From NCBI GenBank assembly GCA_049890215.1, contig JBMHBX010000032.1:1-64000 (forward strand): DNA of 64,000 nucleotides, read 5' to 3'. This document shows positions 34,457 to 43,318 of the stretch, in pieces (the first letter of the stretch is position 1; every line of letters starts with the position of its first letter). Under the pieces are notes generated by a model that ran no database searches, had not been told where the DNA came from, and worked only from the letters and a program-made list of their open reading frames with translations. The stretch is from UBA685 sp049890215. Its GTDB lineage: Bacteria; Pseudomonadota; Alphaproteobacteria; Puniceispirillales; Puniceispirillaceae. The position numbers were made by a program, and so were the translations under genes.

Positions 34457-35566
34457 ATGAAAACACGCGCAGCAGTCGCCTTTGCCGCAGGTCAGCCACT
34501 AGAAATAGTCGAAGTCGATCTAGAAGGTCCCAAAAAAGGCGAAGTCCTTGTCGAAATCATCGCAACAGGTGTCTGTCATACAGATGAATTCACCCGTTCA
34601 GGCGCTGATCCAGAAGGCTTGTTTCCAGCAATTCTTGGCCATGAAGGCGCCGGCATTGTGCGCGAAGTAGGCGAAGGTGTCACAACTCTTGCGCCCGGGG
34701 ATCATGTCATACCGCTTTACACGCCTGAATGTCGTGAATGTGATTATTGTCTGCACCCCAAAACCAATTTGTGCCAGTCAATCCGCAGCACACAAGGCCA
34801 GGGGCTGATGCCGGATGGCACCACCCGTTTTTCTTATAAAGGCCAGCCAATTTATCATTATATGGGCACCTCGACTTTTGCGAATCATACGGTGGTCCCT
34901 GAAATTGCACTTGCGAAAATTGATCAAAATGCCCCTTTTGAATCAGTTTGCTATATTGGTTGCGGCGTCACCACAGGCATAGGCGCTGTCATTAATACCG
35001 CCAAAGTCGAAGCAGGCAGCCGTGCCATTGTTTTTGGCCTTGGTGGTATTGGTCTGAATGTGATTCAGGGTCTGCGCATGATTGGCGCTGCCCAGATTGT
35101 CGGTGTGGATCTCAATAATGATAAAAAACAATGGGGTGAACAATTCGGCATGACTGATTTTGTGAACCCGTCCGAAGTCACAGGCGATCTGACAGCGCAT
35201 TTGATTGACATAACAAATGGCGGCGCAGATTACACCTTTGAATGTATCGGCAATACAGATGTCATGCGTGTGGCTTTGGAATCAGCCCATAAAGGGTGGG
35301 GCGAATCTATCATCATCGGCGTGGCAGGCTCTGGTCAGGAAATTGCCACACGCCCCTTTCAGCTTGTCACAGGTCGCTCTTGGCGCGGGACCGCTTTTGG
35401 CGGTGCCAGAGGCCGCACAGATGTGCCGAAAATCGTTGATTGGTATATGAATGGCAAAATTGAAATAGACCCTATGATCACCCATATCCTGCCACTTGAA
35501 CAGATTAATGATGCTTTTGATCTGATGCATAAGGGCGAGTCTATTCGCACTGTCATTAAATTTTAG
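34457..35566 (+). CDS. adhC: S-(hydroxymethyl)glutathione dehydrogenase (class III alcohol dehydrogenase)
   Basis: A 369-residue zinc dehydrogenase that oxidises S-hydroxymethylglutathione formed from formaldehyde. Catalytic zinc residues are Cys40 (GVCHTDE) and the GHEGAG segment at His62. The structural zinc is held by Cys92, 95, 98 and 106 (PECRECDYCLHPKTNLC). VFGLGGIGLNVIQG binds NAD. GGAGG precedes the ATG. fghA is 62 bp downstream, giving a complete glutathione-dependent formaldehyde route. Confidence 0.96.
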   Translation: MKTRAAVAFAAGQPLEIVEVDLEGPKKGEVLVEIIATGVCHTDEFTRSGADPEGLFPAILGHEGAGIVREVGEGVTTLAPGDHVIPLYTPECRECDYCLHPKTNLCQSIRSTQGQGLMPDGTTRFSYKGQPIYHYMGTSTFANHTVVPEIALAKIDQNAPFESVCYIGCGVTTGIGAVINTAKVEAGSRAIVFGLGGIGLNVIQGLRMIGAAQIVGVDLNNDKKQWGEQFGMTDFVNPSEVTGDLTAHLIDITNGGADYTFECIGNTDVMRVALESAHKGWGESIIIGVAGSGQEIATRPFQLVTGRSWRGTAFGGARGRTDVPKIVDWYMNGKIEIDPMITHILPLEQINDAFDLMHKGESIRTVIKF

Positions 35567-35628
35567 CCCTCAAAATAGTGACGCCCAAATAAATATAAGA
35601 CAGGTTTTTAGCAAGGCAGGCTCAAAAG

Positions 35629-36453
35629 ATGGAACAGATATCGACAGCAAAAATGCATGGTGGCACCCACCATCTGATGCGTCATCAAAGCGCCCGGCTA
35701 GGTTGCCAGATGGATTGTGCCGTCTTTGTGCCTGATAAAACAGGCCCGCACCGCGCTCTTTTCTTTTTATCCGGCCTGACCTGCACATGGGAAAATGCCG
35801 CGACCAAGGCAGGGGCGCAAAAATTGGCAAATGAACTTGGTCTTATCCTGATCTTTCCTGATACCTCACCTCGTGGAGATGATGTGCCGGATGATGATGA
35901 TTATGCCCTTGGTCAGGGGGCCGGCTTTTATATGACGGCTACCAGATCACCATGGGCACGTCATTACCGCATGGACAGCTATATTTGTGATGAGCTGCTA
36001 CCCCTGATTCGCCAGTCTTTTTCTGTTGCTGACGGGAAATGTGGCATTACAGGCCATTCAATGGGCGGTCATGGCGCTCTGACCTTGGCGATAAAGCGTC
36101 CTGATTTATTTGGCTCAGTTTCTGCCTTTTCTCCGATTGTGGCGCCAACCAAAGTGCCATGGGGCCGCACTATCTTTACCGCTTATCTTGGTGAGGATGA
36201 AACCTTATGGAGTGATTATGATGCCTGCCATCTCATCACCACCAAAGGCTATGATGGTGATATCCTGATTGATGTGGGCAAGGCAGATTCATTTTTGGAT
36301 AATCAGCTTTTGCCACATTTATTTGAACAGGCAGCAAATAAAGCAGGTGTTGATGTCACATTGCGCCTACAGCCAGGATATGATCACAGCTATTATTTTG
36401 TCGCAAGCTTCATTGACGACCATTTGCAATGGCACGCAGACAGGCTGAAATAA
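35629..36453 (+). CDS. fghA: S-formylglutathione hydrolase
   Basis: A 274-residue alpha/beta-hydrolase of the FghA/esterase D family, which releases formate from S-formylglutathione. Nucleophile Ser144 lies in TGHSMGGHGA. Other family blocks are LSGLTCTWEN (oxyanion loop), PDTSPRG, and the C-terminal GYDHSYYFVASFIDDHLQWH with the catalytic His. It follows adhC and acts on its product. Confidence 0.96.
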   Translation: MEQISTAKMHGGTHHLMRHQSARLGCQMDCAVFVPDKTGPHRALFFLSGLTCTWENAATKAGAQKLANELGLILIFPDTSPRGDDVPDDDDYALGQGAGFYMTATRSPWARHYRMDSYICDELLPLIRQSFSVADGKCGITGHSMGGHGALTLAIKRPDLFGSVSAFSPIVAPTKVPWGRTIFTAYLGEDETLWSDYDACHLITTKGYDGDILIDVGKADSFLDNQLLPHLFEQAANKAGVDVTLRLQPGYDHSYYFVASFIDDHLQWHADRLK

Positions 36454-36478
36454 GCGAAGGAAGCAGCCTTAGTAGCCT

Positions 36479-37021
36479 CTAGCGCCATCTTGGCCCGAAA
36501 AACCAGGCGACAAGCGCATGACGCTCACCTTTTGTCACGCGATTGACCTTATGACGTAGATAAGACGGAAAGATAAGAACACTTCCCGCTGCCCTGAAAT
36601 CAGCGTTTGTTGAGACCTCATCAAATTCAAACAGACCGCCTTCATAATCTGCCGGATCTGACAAAGGAACAGTCACAGATAATTTGCGATCAAGCTCATC
36701 TTGTGATGAGAAATGCACATCATGATGCCAGTCATAATGCCCGCCTGTCTTGCCATCATAAATCACATATTGCATATCAGCCTGATTGATAACATCACAT
36801 CCAAAGCATTGATCATTGGCTTTTTGCACAAATTCATAAAGCTGATTTTGAATAAAGCTGTCACGCACCCATTTGATGATGCAGTGACGCATATCTTGCT
36901 GATCAGGGTCTGTTGAAAAAATACGCCCTTCTTGTGATGGCAATGATTTGGCTGCCTGTCTGATATCGTCAATCTCACTTTGCGATAAGGCGCCTGTTTC
37001 ATGATAAAATAATGAACGCAA
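36479..37021 (-). CDS. PiuC/PKHD-type 2-oxoglutarate-Fe(II) oxygenase
   Basis: A 180-residue Fe(II)/2-oxoglutarate oxygenase. The iron ligands His95, Asp97 (GHYDWHHD) and His157 (YLRHKVNRV) and the 2-oxoglutarate Arg167 (GERHALVAW) are present. It is shorter than typical PKHD hydroxylases (about 225 residues). The frame has no ATG near the start, so it begins with TTG 37021 (AGAGG 10 bases upstream). Substrates of the family are not firmly known; some members sit with iron uptake genes, but none are here. It converges on fghA. Confidence 0.83.
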   Translation of the reverse strand: MRSLFYHETGALSQSEIDDIRQAAKSLPSQEGRIFSTDPDQQDMRHCIIKWVRDSFIQNQLYEFVQKANDQCFGCDVINQADMQYVIYDGKTGGHYDWHHDVHFSSQDELDRKLSVTVPLSDPADYEGGLFEFDEVSTNADFRAAGSVLIFPSYLRHKVNRVTKGERHALVAWFFGPRWR

Positions 37022-37044
37022 ATGATACTGACCTCTTCTTAATT

Positions 37045-37079
37045 GCCTGCCTTGGTAAGAGGCAGGCGATTTTTTTTTC
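37045..37079 (+). terminator. Terminator-like hairpin with T-run on the plus strand
   Basis: GCCTGCC at 37045-37051 pairs with GGCAGGC at 37061-37067 and is followed by nine T on the plus strand. Both neighbouring genes are on the minus strand, so it would stop only transcripts running against them. Confidence 0.55.
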
Positions 37080-37094
37080 TGATTCGCAGGTGTT

Positions 37095-37535
37095 TTATAA
37101 AGTGATAGACAGCTTATGTGCGCCTTTTATCGTAAAAGATGCGTCTTCAAATGAAGGCGGGCCAAAGCTGCCTTTGGCATTTTGACTAAAGCCATATTGT
37201 TCTTTTGGTATGCCAAGGAAATTTTTATCCATTTTGTTATTGCCATTAACATCAATAAAAATCCCAATAGCATAAGTCCCGTCCGGAATATCAAACTCAT
37301 AAACAACTGATCCGGCTGAGACCGGTTCAATCACCCCTTCGATAATCCCGTCAGCGGCGCCCCCTTTTTCACCTGTATCATTTTCAAAAACAGATGCCTT
37401 ATCATAGATGGCAAGATGCATCTCACCTGCTTTTTCAATATTGGTGACTTCAACCGTTAAACTGCCTGCCATCACAGATGATGACACAAAAATTGACGCA
37501 AATATCGCACAAATACTATAAGTGAAAGAACGCAT
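37095..37535 (-). CDS. Exported DUF2141 protein
   Basis: 146 residues: a signal peptide (SICAIFASIFVSSSVMAG) and a DUF2141 domain, whose signature is visible as GTYAIGIFIDVNGNNKMDKNFLGIPKEQYGFSQNA. The DxNxNxxxD element looks like a calcium-binding loop. Function unknown; these proteins are periplasmic or secreted and adopt an immunoglobulin-like beta fold. It is divergent from the DUF2306 gene with 21 bp between start codons. Confidence 0.86.
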   Translation of the reverse strand: MRSFTYSICAIFASIFVSSSVMAGSLTVEVTNIEKAGEMHLAIYDKASVFENDTGEKGGAADGIIEGVIEPVSAGSVVYEFDIPDGTYAIGIFIDVNGNNKMDKNFLGIPKEQYGFSQNAKGSFGPPSFEDASFTIKGAHKLSITL

Positions 37536-37556
37536 AATGGACGGGTCCGGATAAAA

Positions 37557-37946
37557 ATGTCTTATTTACTAGCGCAGTCACAACCAATACCATTACACGC
37601 GATAGCAGCGATGATTGCAATCATTATCGGCGGTGTGCAGCTTTATATGCCAAAAGGTGGTGTATATCACAAAACCTTTGGCCGCCTGTGGGTTGGGTTG
37701 ATGCTGATTGTGTCTTTTTCCTCATTTTTCATTCATGAAATTCAATTATGGGGCCGATTTAGCCCAATCCATCTGTTAAGCCTCTGGACCATTTTTTCAG
37801 TCGCACTGGCGCTTTATTATGTGCGTATTGGCAATATAAAGCGCCATAAGCAGGTGATGATCGCGCTCTATATATTCGCGCTTATCCTCACAGGCTTTTT
37901 TACCTTATTGCCGGGGCGGGTGATGAATCAGGTGGTCTTTGGCTGA
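37557..37946 (+). CDS. DUF2306 membrane protein
   Basis: 129 residues with four membrane helices, starting with PLHAIAAMIAIIIGGVQLYMPKGG..HKTFGRLWVGLM and continuing SPIHLLSLWTIFSVALALY, then GFFTLLPGRVMNQVVFG. This is the DUF2306 pattern with conserved His residues inside the membrane. The function is unknown. Divergent from the DUF2141 gene. Confidence 0.85.
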   Translation: MSYLLAQSQPIPLHAIAAMIAIIIGGVQLYMPKGGVYHKTFGRLWVGLMLIVSFSSFFIHEIQLWGRFSPIHLLSLWTIFSVALALYYVRIGNIKRHKQVMIALYIFALILTGFFTLLPGRVMNQVVFG

Positions 37947-37979
37947 TAGCCTGGCGCCGGCACAACAGATACAAAGCCC

Positions 37980-38552
37980 TTAAAAATGAGGGATCTTGCG
38001 CCCCGAAGCGCAGGCCTCAGCGATTTGATAAAGCCGCTTTTGACGTGTCTTATCTGTTTTTGCAGAGCGAAGATGACGCAATAAATTGCGCTGATAAGAA
38101 GGTGCAGATGACTGCCACCAGGACAGGCCGCCTTCTGCTATCAGACAGTCACGCAAATCATCTGGCAGGATAAGCGCATCGACATCTTCATCAACAAGCC
38201 ATGTGCCAGCTTTTTTGGCGCGCGCCGCCGCTGCCATACCGGCCTCATGAAGGCGGTTTTGCGCTGCCAGACGCTCATAACGCTCACGATAGGATTTTGC
38301 CCATTTTTGCTGTTGCCTCTGACAGATAAGCTGGCTTGTTTTGTCATCAGCGCGCGCAAAACGCCGCCCGTCAATCCACCCATAGGCAATCAGCGCATCC
38401 AGTACTGTATCGCGGCTGATATAACGCGCGCGATCTGCTTTTTTCCATGTGACCAGTAAATAAGATCGCGCTGAATTGTGATTGACTGAAAGCCATTCAT
38501 AAAGCGCCTCTTCAGACTCTATGAAAACCTCTTCGAACATCTCCTGCCCCAT
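37980..38552 (-). CDS. YdeI/OmpD-associated family protein
   Basis: 190 residues from ATG 38552 (MGQEMFEEVFIES), preferred because GCAGGAG lies six bases upstream; the frame is open to 38594. The YdeI/OmpD-associated pattern is present: WLSVNHNSARSYLLVTWKKA, VLDALIAYGWIDGRR, the IPDDLRDCL-like ILPDDLRDCL block and FSNLRYRRNLLR-like SAPSYQRNLLRHLRSAKTDKTRQKR. The family is linked to bacteriocin/peptide resistance in enterobacteria, but the mechanism is unclear. Confidence 0.85.
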   Translation of the reverse strand: MGQEMFEEVFIESEEALYEWLSVNHNSARSYLLVTWKKADRARYISRDTVLDALIAYGWIDGRRFARADDKTSQLICQRQQQKWAKSYRERYERLAAQNRLHEAGMAAAARAKKAGTWLVDEDVDALILPDDLRDCLIAEGGLSWWQSSAPSYQRNLLRHLRSAKTDKTRQKRLYQIAEACASGRKIPHF

Positions 38553-38840
38553 CTTTCGCTCCTGCTCCCTCTTTTGCCTCATAAGCTCAGTCATTTTTAC
38601 GAACGGGGTGTGACCAAAGCGTGATTTTTGTCTGAAAAGACCAAAATTAAAACTTTATTAAAGATTTAGTATTTACTGAATCCCCCGAAAAACAGCCAAA
38701 AACCACTCTGGCTATTGGTATAAAAAATTTTGACATTATGAAAAAAAAATCAAAAAATTTTGAAATTTTCAGGCAAATGACATCTGGTATTTTGCTATGA
38801 AGAAAAGGCAGATAATTTTTTGACCCGAAAGGCACATATT

Positions 38841-39497
38841 ATGAGCCGTCAGCAATATGCCAGCGAATGTATAGGCACCTTATTATTGGTTTGTACTGTG
38901 GTAGGATCCGGCATAATGGCTGACTCCCTCTCCGCCGGCAATGAGGGAATCGCCTTACTTGGCAACACCATTGCCACAGGCGCGATTCTGGTGGTTCTTA
39001 TCACCTTATTTGGCCCTCTTTCAGGCGCTCATTTCAATCCGGTCGTCACCATGGTCATGGCATGTCAAAAAGAAATGAGACCAAAAGCTGCGGCACTTTA
39101 TATCATAGCCCAAATCACAGGCGGCATGATTGGTACATGGCTAGCTCATGCCATGTTTGATACCAGTCTGTTTCAATTATCAGTCAAAGACAGAAGCGGC
39201 CTGCCACAATATGGCGCAGAAATAGTTGCTACTTTTGGCTTATTACTTGTGATTTTGATTGCGCGCAAAGTACGCCAAGATGCAATTGCGCTCCTTGTTG
39301 GCCTTTACATCACGGCGGCCTATTGGTTTACCGCCTCAACCAGCTTTGCCAATCCGGCAGTGACGATTGCCAGAACGTTTACAGATAGTTTTTCCGGCAT
39401 TCACTATGCCGATACGCCGTATTTTATTATGGCGCAAATTGGTGGCGCTTTATTGGCCATGATTGTGGCAAATTGGCTTCTTAGCGCAGATGATTAA
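38841..39497 (+). CDS. Aquaporin/glycerol facilitator family channel
   Basis: A 218-residue MIP channel with six helices and the two half-helix motifs: HFNPV in the first loop (NPV variant) and FANPAVTIAR in the second. Start ATG 38841 (MSRQQYASECIGT) is preferred over TTG 38820. The subgroup (water, glycerol or metalloid) cannot be decided by eye; bacterial members of this shape are often next to arsenic genes, which are absent here. Confidence 0.9.
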   Translation: MSRQQYASECIGTLLLVCTVVGSGIMADSLSAGNEGIALLGNTIATGAILVVLITLFGPLSGAHFNPVVTMVMACQKEMRPKAAALYIIAQITGGMIGTWLAHAMFDTSLFQLSVKDRSGLPQYGAEIVATFGLLLVILIARKVRQDAIALLVGLYITAAYWFTASTSFANPAVTIARTFTDSFSGIHYADTPYFIMAQIGGALLAMIVANWLLSADD

Positions 39498-39729
39498 TCA
39501 GCGATCTTCCCGCTAGCCTTCAGGTCAGACCACTCCCAGCTCTGAGAGTGTGCCAAATTGCCTGTACACAGAAATTGTATCTGTTTCATATTTGCCCTTT
39601 TATGATGATAAGAACAAAGCGGCAGCAAAAAAGCAGGCATGGTTTGCGCGTTTGGCCACTTTGAAGTGATAATTGGTCTCTGCCTTTTGGACGGTCAATC
39701 AACGCACGCAAGAATTCATTATCGAAAAT

Positions 39730-39957
39730 TCATCCGGCCATTAAATAGCGCCCGATGCCAAAGGCAAAAATTGGTAATTGTAGGCAGAAATTTGTTAATA
39801 ACGCTCTGTCGTGGGTCAGATAGCCGGCAATTGTCCACCCTAACGCACCGGAACCATGAATGATAATATTCAAGGGAAATATGTTCAGATTCGTCAAAAT
39901 AATCCCCGATAAAACCGCTGCCGTACTTGCCCATTTCAATAATTTAATATGTTCCAT
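39730..39957 (-). CDS. Small two-helix membrane protein
   Basis: 75 residues with two hydrophobic helices. The sequence KWASTAAVLSGIILTNLNIFPLN..GALGWTIAGYLTHDRALLTN resembles small uncharacterised membrane proteins (DUF6552-like) in marine alphaproteobacteria. AAAGG precedes ATG 39957. The gaps on both sides (39498-39729 and 39958-40099) hold nothing recognised. Confidence 0.6.
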   Translation of the reverse strand: MEHIKLLKWASTAAVLSGIILTNLNIFPLNIIIHGSGALGWTIAGYLTHDRALLTNFCLQLPIFAFGIGRYLMAG

Positions 39958-40099
39958 AAAGGGCCTTTAGATAATATAGTCTACTGCCTCACCCTAAGAA
40001 GATATCCGGCAATTTGCAAATCTCACTAGCCAGGGTGCAGGGCCCGTGCCCTTCGCCATAGATGCTTTCTAGCGTCATAAGATAGACGTTTTTGTGGGT

Positions 40100-41035
40100 C
40101 TAAATCTTTTCAGAAAAAAGAGTTACCCACTTAAATGACTGATTGATGAATCGTTTGTTTCGTGTGCCTGTGCTGTCTTCATCCATGCGGGTGATGTTCC
40201 AGCCTAAATAGGTGACCGCCCGCAGGGCCATAAACAAATTAAGATGTGCCATATCCATATCACGTTGCGACAGATACCCTTTGATAAACGCCTTTTGCAA
40301 AGCACAAAAATCTTCTGCCTCACTATGTTTCAATAACGCTGTTGCCACATCAAACATATAATAACCAAACCCGCCATCATCAAAGTCAATGATATGTAAT
40401 TCATCTTGCTCAATCAGAATATTTGAAGGCACCATGTCAGCGTGAATTAGACCGTAATCTTGTGTTTTTGACATTTTACTCAGGCACTTATGCGCTATAT
40501 CGCGAAAGCGGATAAGGACGTCTTTTTGCATGTCGTCTAAAGCAGGGTTCTCCCAAAATTTATCCCATAACGGGTTAATGCCAGCCAAACCATCTGCATC
40601 CCATAAAGGGCGCTGGCATTGCCTCTCATCAGGCCAGGACGCACTTGCCAGATGTAATTTGGCCATTTCGCTTCCTATACGATGAAATAATAACGCACGC
40701 TCTGCTGCAGGAAGGGTGGGTAAAATTTCCTCAAGCGTGACACCTGGTAGCCATGTTAACATATCAACTTGCACATCATCTATGATATGCAGATAGCTCT
40801 GGTCATGGCTATATTGCGGTGTTGGTACCGACAGACCTGATTTTGCCAGCCATGCCATCCAATCAAGTTCGGCTAGCAACTGTGTGTTTGTCCGATAATT
40901 TTGACGATGGATACGAAGCGCTAAGGTGCCGGCGCTATGGTCAATCCGGTACACATGGTTTTCACGCGCCGCAATCAGGCTTGTTGTTGCCTCAGTAATG
41001 TTCCACAGGGCAAGCGCTTTATCTATCAGGCTCAT
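40100..41035 (-). CDS. APH-family kinase, probably for a hydroxylated amine or amino acid
   Basis: A 311-residue aminoglycoside phosphotransferase/choline kinase-fold protein. The catalytic loop LIHADMVPSNILI (Asp200, Asn205) and metal-binding Asp217 (HIIDFDDGGFG) are intact. Its start overlaps the stop of the upstream aminotransferase-like gene by four bases (ATGA), so the two are translated together. In animals and bacteria, such kinases pair with AGXT2L-type phospho-lyases (hydroxylysine kinase with phosphohydroxylysine lyase; ethanolamine kinase with its lyase). By that analogy it should phosphorylate a hydroxyl near an amine. It is not judged to be an antibiotic-resistance enzyme. Confidence 0.85.
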   Translation of the reverse strand: MSLIDKALALWNITEATTSLIAARENHVYRIDHSAGTLALRIHRQNYRTNTQLLAELDWMAWLAKSGLSVPTPQYSHDQSYLHIIDDVQVDMLTWLPGVTLEEILPTLPAAERALLFHRIGSEMAKLHLASASWPDERQCQRPLWDADGLAGINPLWDKFWENPALDDMQKDVLIRFRDIAHKCLSKMSKTQDYGLIHADMVPSNILIEQDELHIIDFDDGGFGYYMFDVATALLKHSEAEDFCALQKAFIKGYLSQRDMDMAHLNLFMALRAVTYLGWNITRMDEDSTGTRNKRFINQSFKWVTLFSEKI

Positions 41036-42321
41036 TTTTCTGGCCGCGTCAGTGATAACACGTCATCAAGCGTATCACATAACAAGTCCACATGTTCGTG
41101 GCTAAAAGGCATTGGGGGGCGTATTTTAAGCGTGTTTTTATGTCTTCCTAATTTTGACAGCAAAATACCACGCTCTCGCATTTTATTGATGATGATATCA
41201 GTGTATTTTGTCGCTGGCTCTTTGGTGTCTCTATCTGCCACAATTTCAGCGCCAAAAATCAGCCCGGAACCGCGCACATCGCCAATGCACTCATATTTTT
41301 GGGCAAGCAACTTTAAGCGCTCCTTTGCATAGCGACCAACATTATAAGCATTTTGTTGCAGCCCCTTGCGTTCTAGCTCTTCCATTGTGGCTAGTGCCGC
41401 AGCACATGATACCGGGTTGCCGCCAAAAGTGTTGAAGTAACGATAGCCCTTGCGAAATTTTGCCACAATATCGGTGTTTGTCACAACGGCGCCCACCGGG
41501 TGTCCATTGGCCATTGGTTTTCCTAACACAACAATATCAGGGGTAATTCCCATCTTTTCATAGGCCCACATATGACTACCCACACGGCCAAAGCCTGATT
41601 GCACTTCATCACAAATCAATAAGCCATTTGCGCGATGCACAACCTCTGCAACAGGTTTTAGCCAGCCGTCAGGATGTTCTGGAAAGCCTTCATTTAAGAA
41701 GTATGGGCATATCAATAACGCGCCAAACCCTATGCCCTCTTTTTCTAGGCGCGCAATTTGTTCTGCTACCTGAGAGGCAAATATACGACCATCAGGATCA
41801 GGGGTGCGGTAGCTGTCTGGCGCAGTGACAAAACGAAAATATTGGTCCAGCCCAAATCCCACAGATGGCACATTTGATTGGCTAAGCTGGCTAACAAGCG
41901 AGGTATTACCATGATATGTAGCATCTGTTGAAATAATACCTCTTTTGCCTGTCATGGCCTCTGCCATTCGTAATGCAATATCATTTGCCTCAGACCCTGT
42001 GCAGGTCATTATGGCTGTATTAAGCGGCTCTGCCATCACAGATGTCAGCCGTTCAATATAATCAAGAATAGTATCATGCAGATACCGTGTATGCGTATTT
42101 AATTGTGAGGCTTGATCTGTGATGGCCGCAACCACATGCGGATTACAATGGCCCACATGAGGCACATTATTATAACAATCAAGATATTTGCGACCGTCAG
42201 CATCCCAGAGCCATACCCCTTCACCTTTGATAAGATGAACAGGCTCATCATAAAAGGTTGGCACATTTGGACCCAATAATCGAGTACGGTCTTCTATCAA
42301 ATCTGAAATTGGGCGTCTCAT
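41032..42321 (-). CDS. Class III PLP enzyme, AGXT2L-like (probable phospho-lyase)
   Basis: About 429 residues from ATG 42321 (MRRPISDLIEDRTRLLG); upstream TTG/ATG starts at 42342 and 42339 would add a few residues. The class III fold is clear: YLDCYNNVPHVGHCNP, TGSEANDIALRMA, Asp238 (LLICDEVQSGFGR) and PLP Lys268 (VVLGKPMANGHPVGAVV). NNVPHVGHCNPHV and overall shape match the AGXT2L1/AGXT2L2 branch, which cleaves phosphoethanolamine or 5-phosphohydroxylysine, releasing phosphate, ammonia and an aldehyde. The coupled kinase gene supports this over ordinary transamination. Confidence 0.85.
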   Translation of the reverse strand: MRRPISDLIEDRTRLLGPNVPTFYDEPVHLIKGEGVWLWDADGRKYLDCYNNVPHVGHCNPHVVAAITDQASQLNTHTRYLHDTILDYIERLTSVMAEPLNTAIMTCTGSEANDIALRMAEAMTGKRGIISTDATYHGNTSLVSQLSQSNVPSVGFGLDQYFRFVTAPDSYRTPDPDGRIFASQVAEQIARLEKEGIGFGALLICPYFLNEGFPEHPDGWLKPVAEVVHRANGLLICDEVQSGFGRVGSHMWAYEKMGITPDIVVLGKPMANGHPVGAVVTNTDIVAKFRKGYRYFNTFGGNPVSCAAALATMEELERKGLQQNAYNVGRYAKERLKLLAQKYECIGDVRGSGLIFGAEIVADRDTKEPATKYTDIIINKMRERGILLSKLGRHKNTLKIRPPMPFSHEHVDLLCDTLDDVLSLTRPEK

Positions 42322-42525
42322 GGTGGCATGGTATCGCATCAAAACCAGTAAAGTAAAGTTGTAAAAAAGATAGGGTCTGGTCGCTATCTGATGTCATCTT
42401 CTTACAATTTGGTTTTATAATATTTGGTAAATAGATTGCACACAGGACTTTAATAATAATTGACAGTCTTGTGTTTCTGCTTTCCACTTATAAGCTCGAA
42501 CAGATGGCAATTGGTTGGCTTGGTG

Positions 42526-43296
42526 ATGCAGAATAAAGACATCAATACATATTCTGGCAAAGATATGAGTGTGCTATCAGAAGATTCTCATTTGGAGATC
42601 TCTCTATTTACCCTGTCAGCAAGTGATCAGCCACCAATTCGCACGCAAACGCCAAAAGAGAGGCGCTTTCAGACAGCTGATTTATTTAAATTCAAACGCA
42701 CAAGAGGTGATCTGACATTCTCTCTTGTAATGTTATGTCTTGTGCTGTTTCTTGTGTGGCGCTTTCCTGCTGAAACTGGCTGGGATATACGCAAATTGCC
42801 AAACGATATGGGGCACTATCTGTTACATCAACTTGGCATTATTGAAGCTGAAGGCCGCGTTACACGTTTTGGTAAAATATTAAAACAAGGCTGGGTTGCG
42901 CCATTATTCTGTCTAGTTATTTTGGTGCCGGCGGTGCTGTTAAATCTGCGCTTATCGGTGATAAGTCTACAACGTAAAATGCGTCAACAAATGCCGCTTC
43001 GCTGGCGTTATGAAATGGCACAATGGGCAAGAGCGCTTGAATTTATCGGCTATTTTATTCTTTACACGCTTAGCGTCCCACTATTGGGCTATTTGTTGTC
43101 AACATTGCTGATGGGGACCTATTTGACTTATCGCCTTGGCTATCGGACATGGCGCTGGACGGGGATTGCCTTACTCAGCAGTTTTGCCATTGTACTATTA
43201 TTCCGCACAGGCTTGCAGATAAAAACACCGGTCAATATCTGGCTCTATAATCAATTGCCGGAGCATCTGGCGATTTTTTTGAAAACATGGTTTTAA
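42526..43296 (+). CDS. tctB: TTT transporter small membrane subunit (TctB-like)
   Basis: About 256 residues from ATG 42526; ATG 42565 is another option. After a polar N-terminus of about 50 residues come four membrane helices (LTFSLVMLCLVLFLVWRF, WVAPLFCLVILVPAVLLNL, ALEFIGYFILYTLSVPLLGYLLST and WTGIALLSSFAIVLLFRTG). This is the TctB position and topology, although the N-terminal and mid loops are longer than usual. It begins the tctB-tctA-tctC importer operon. Confidence 0.82.
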   Translation: MQNKDINTYSGKDMSVLSEDSHLEISLFTLSASDQPPIRTQTPKERRFQTADLFKFKRTRGDLTFSLVMLCLVLFLVWRFPAETGWDIRKLPNDMGHYLLHQLGIIEAEGRVTRFGKILKQGWVAPLFCLVILVPAVLLNLRLSVISLQRKMRQQMPLRWRYEMAQWARALEFIGYFILYTLSVPLLGYLLSTLLMGTYLTYRLGYRTWRWTGIALLSSFAIVLLFRTGLQIKTPVNIWLYNQLPEHLAIFLKTWF

Positions 43297-43318
43297 CAAA
43301 AAAATGAAGGGCTAATAG

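Noticed and set aside
39498..39729. Gene between the aquaporin and the small membrane protein
   Set aside because: Short open frames there lack ribosome-binding sites and family features; the region appears non-coding.
40100..41035. Aminoglycoside resistance kinase
   Set aside because: Only the fold is shared; the overlap with an AGXT2L-like PLP gene points to amine metabolism.
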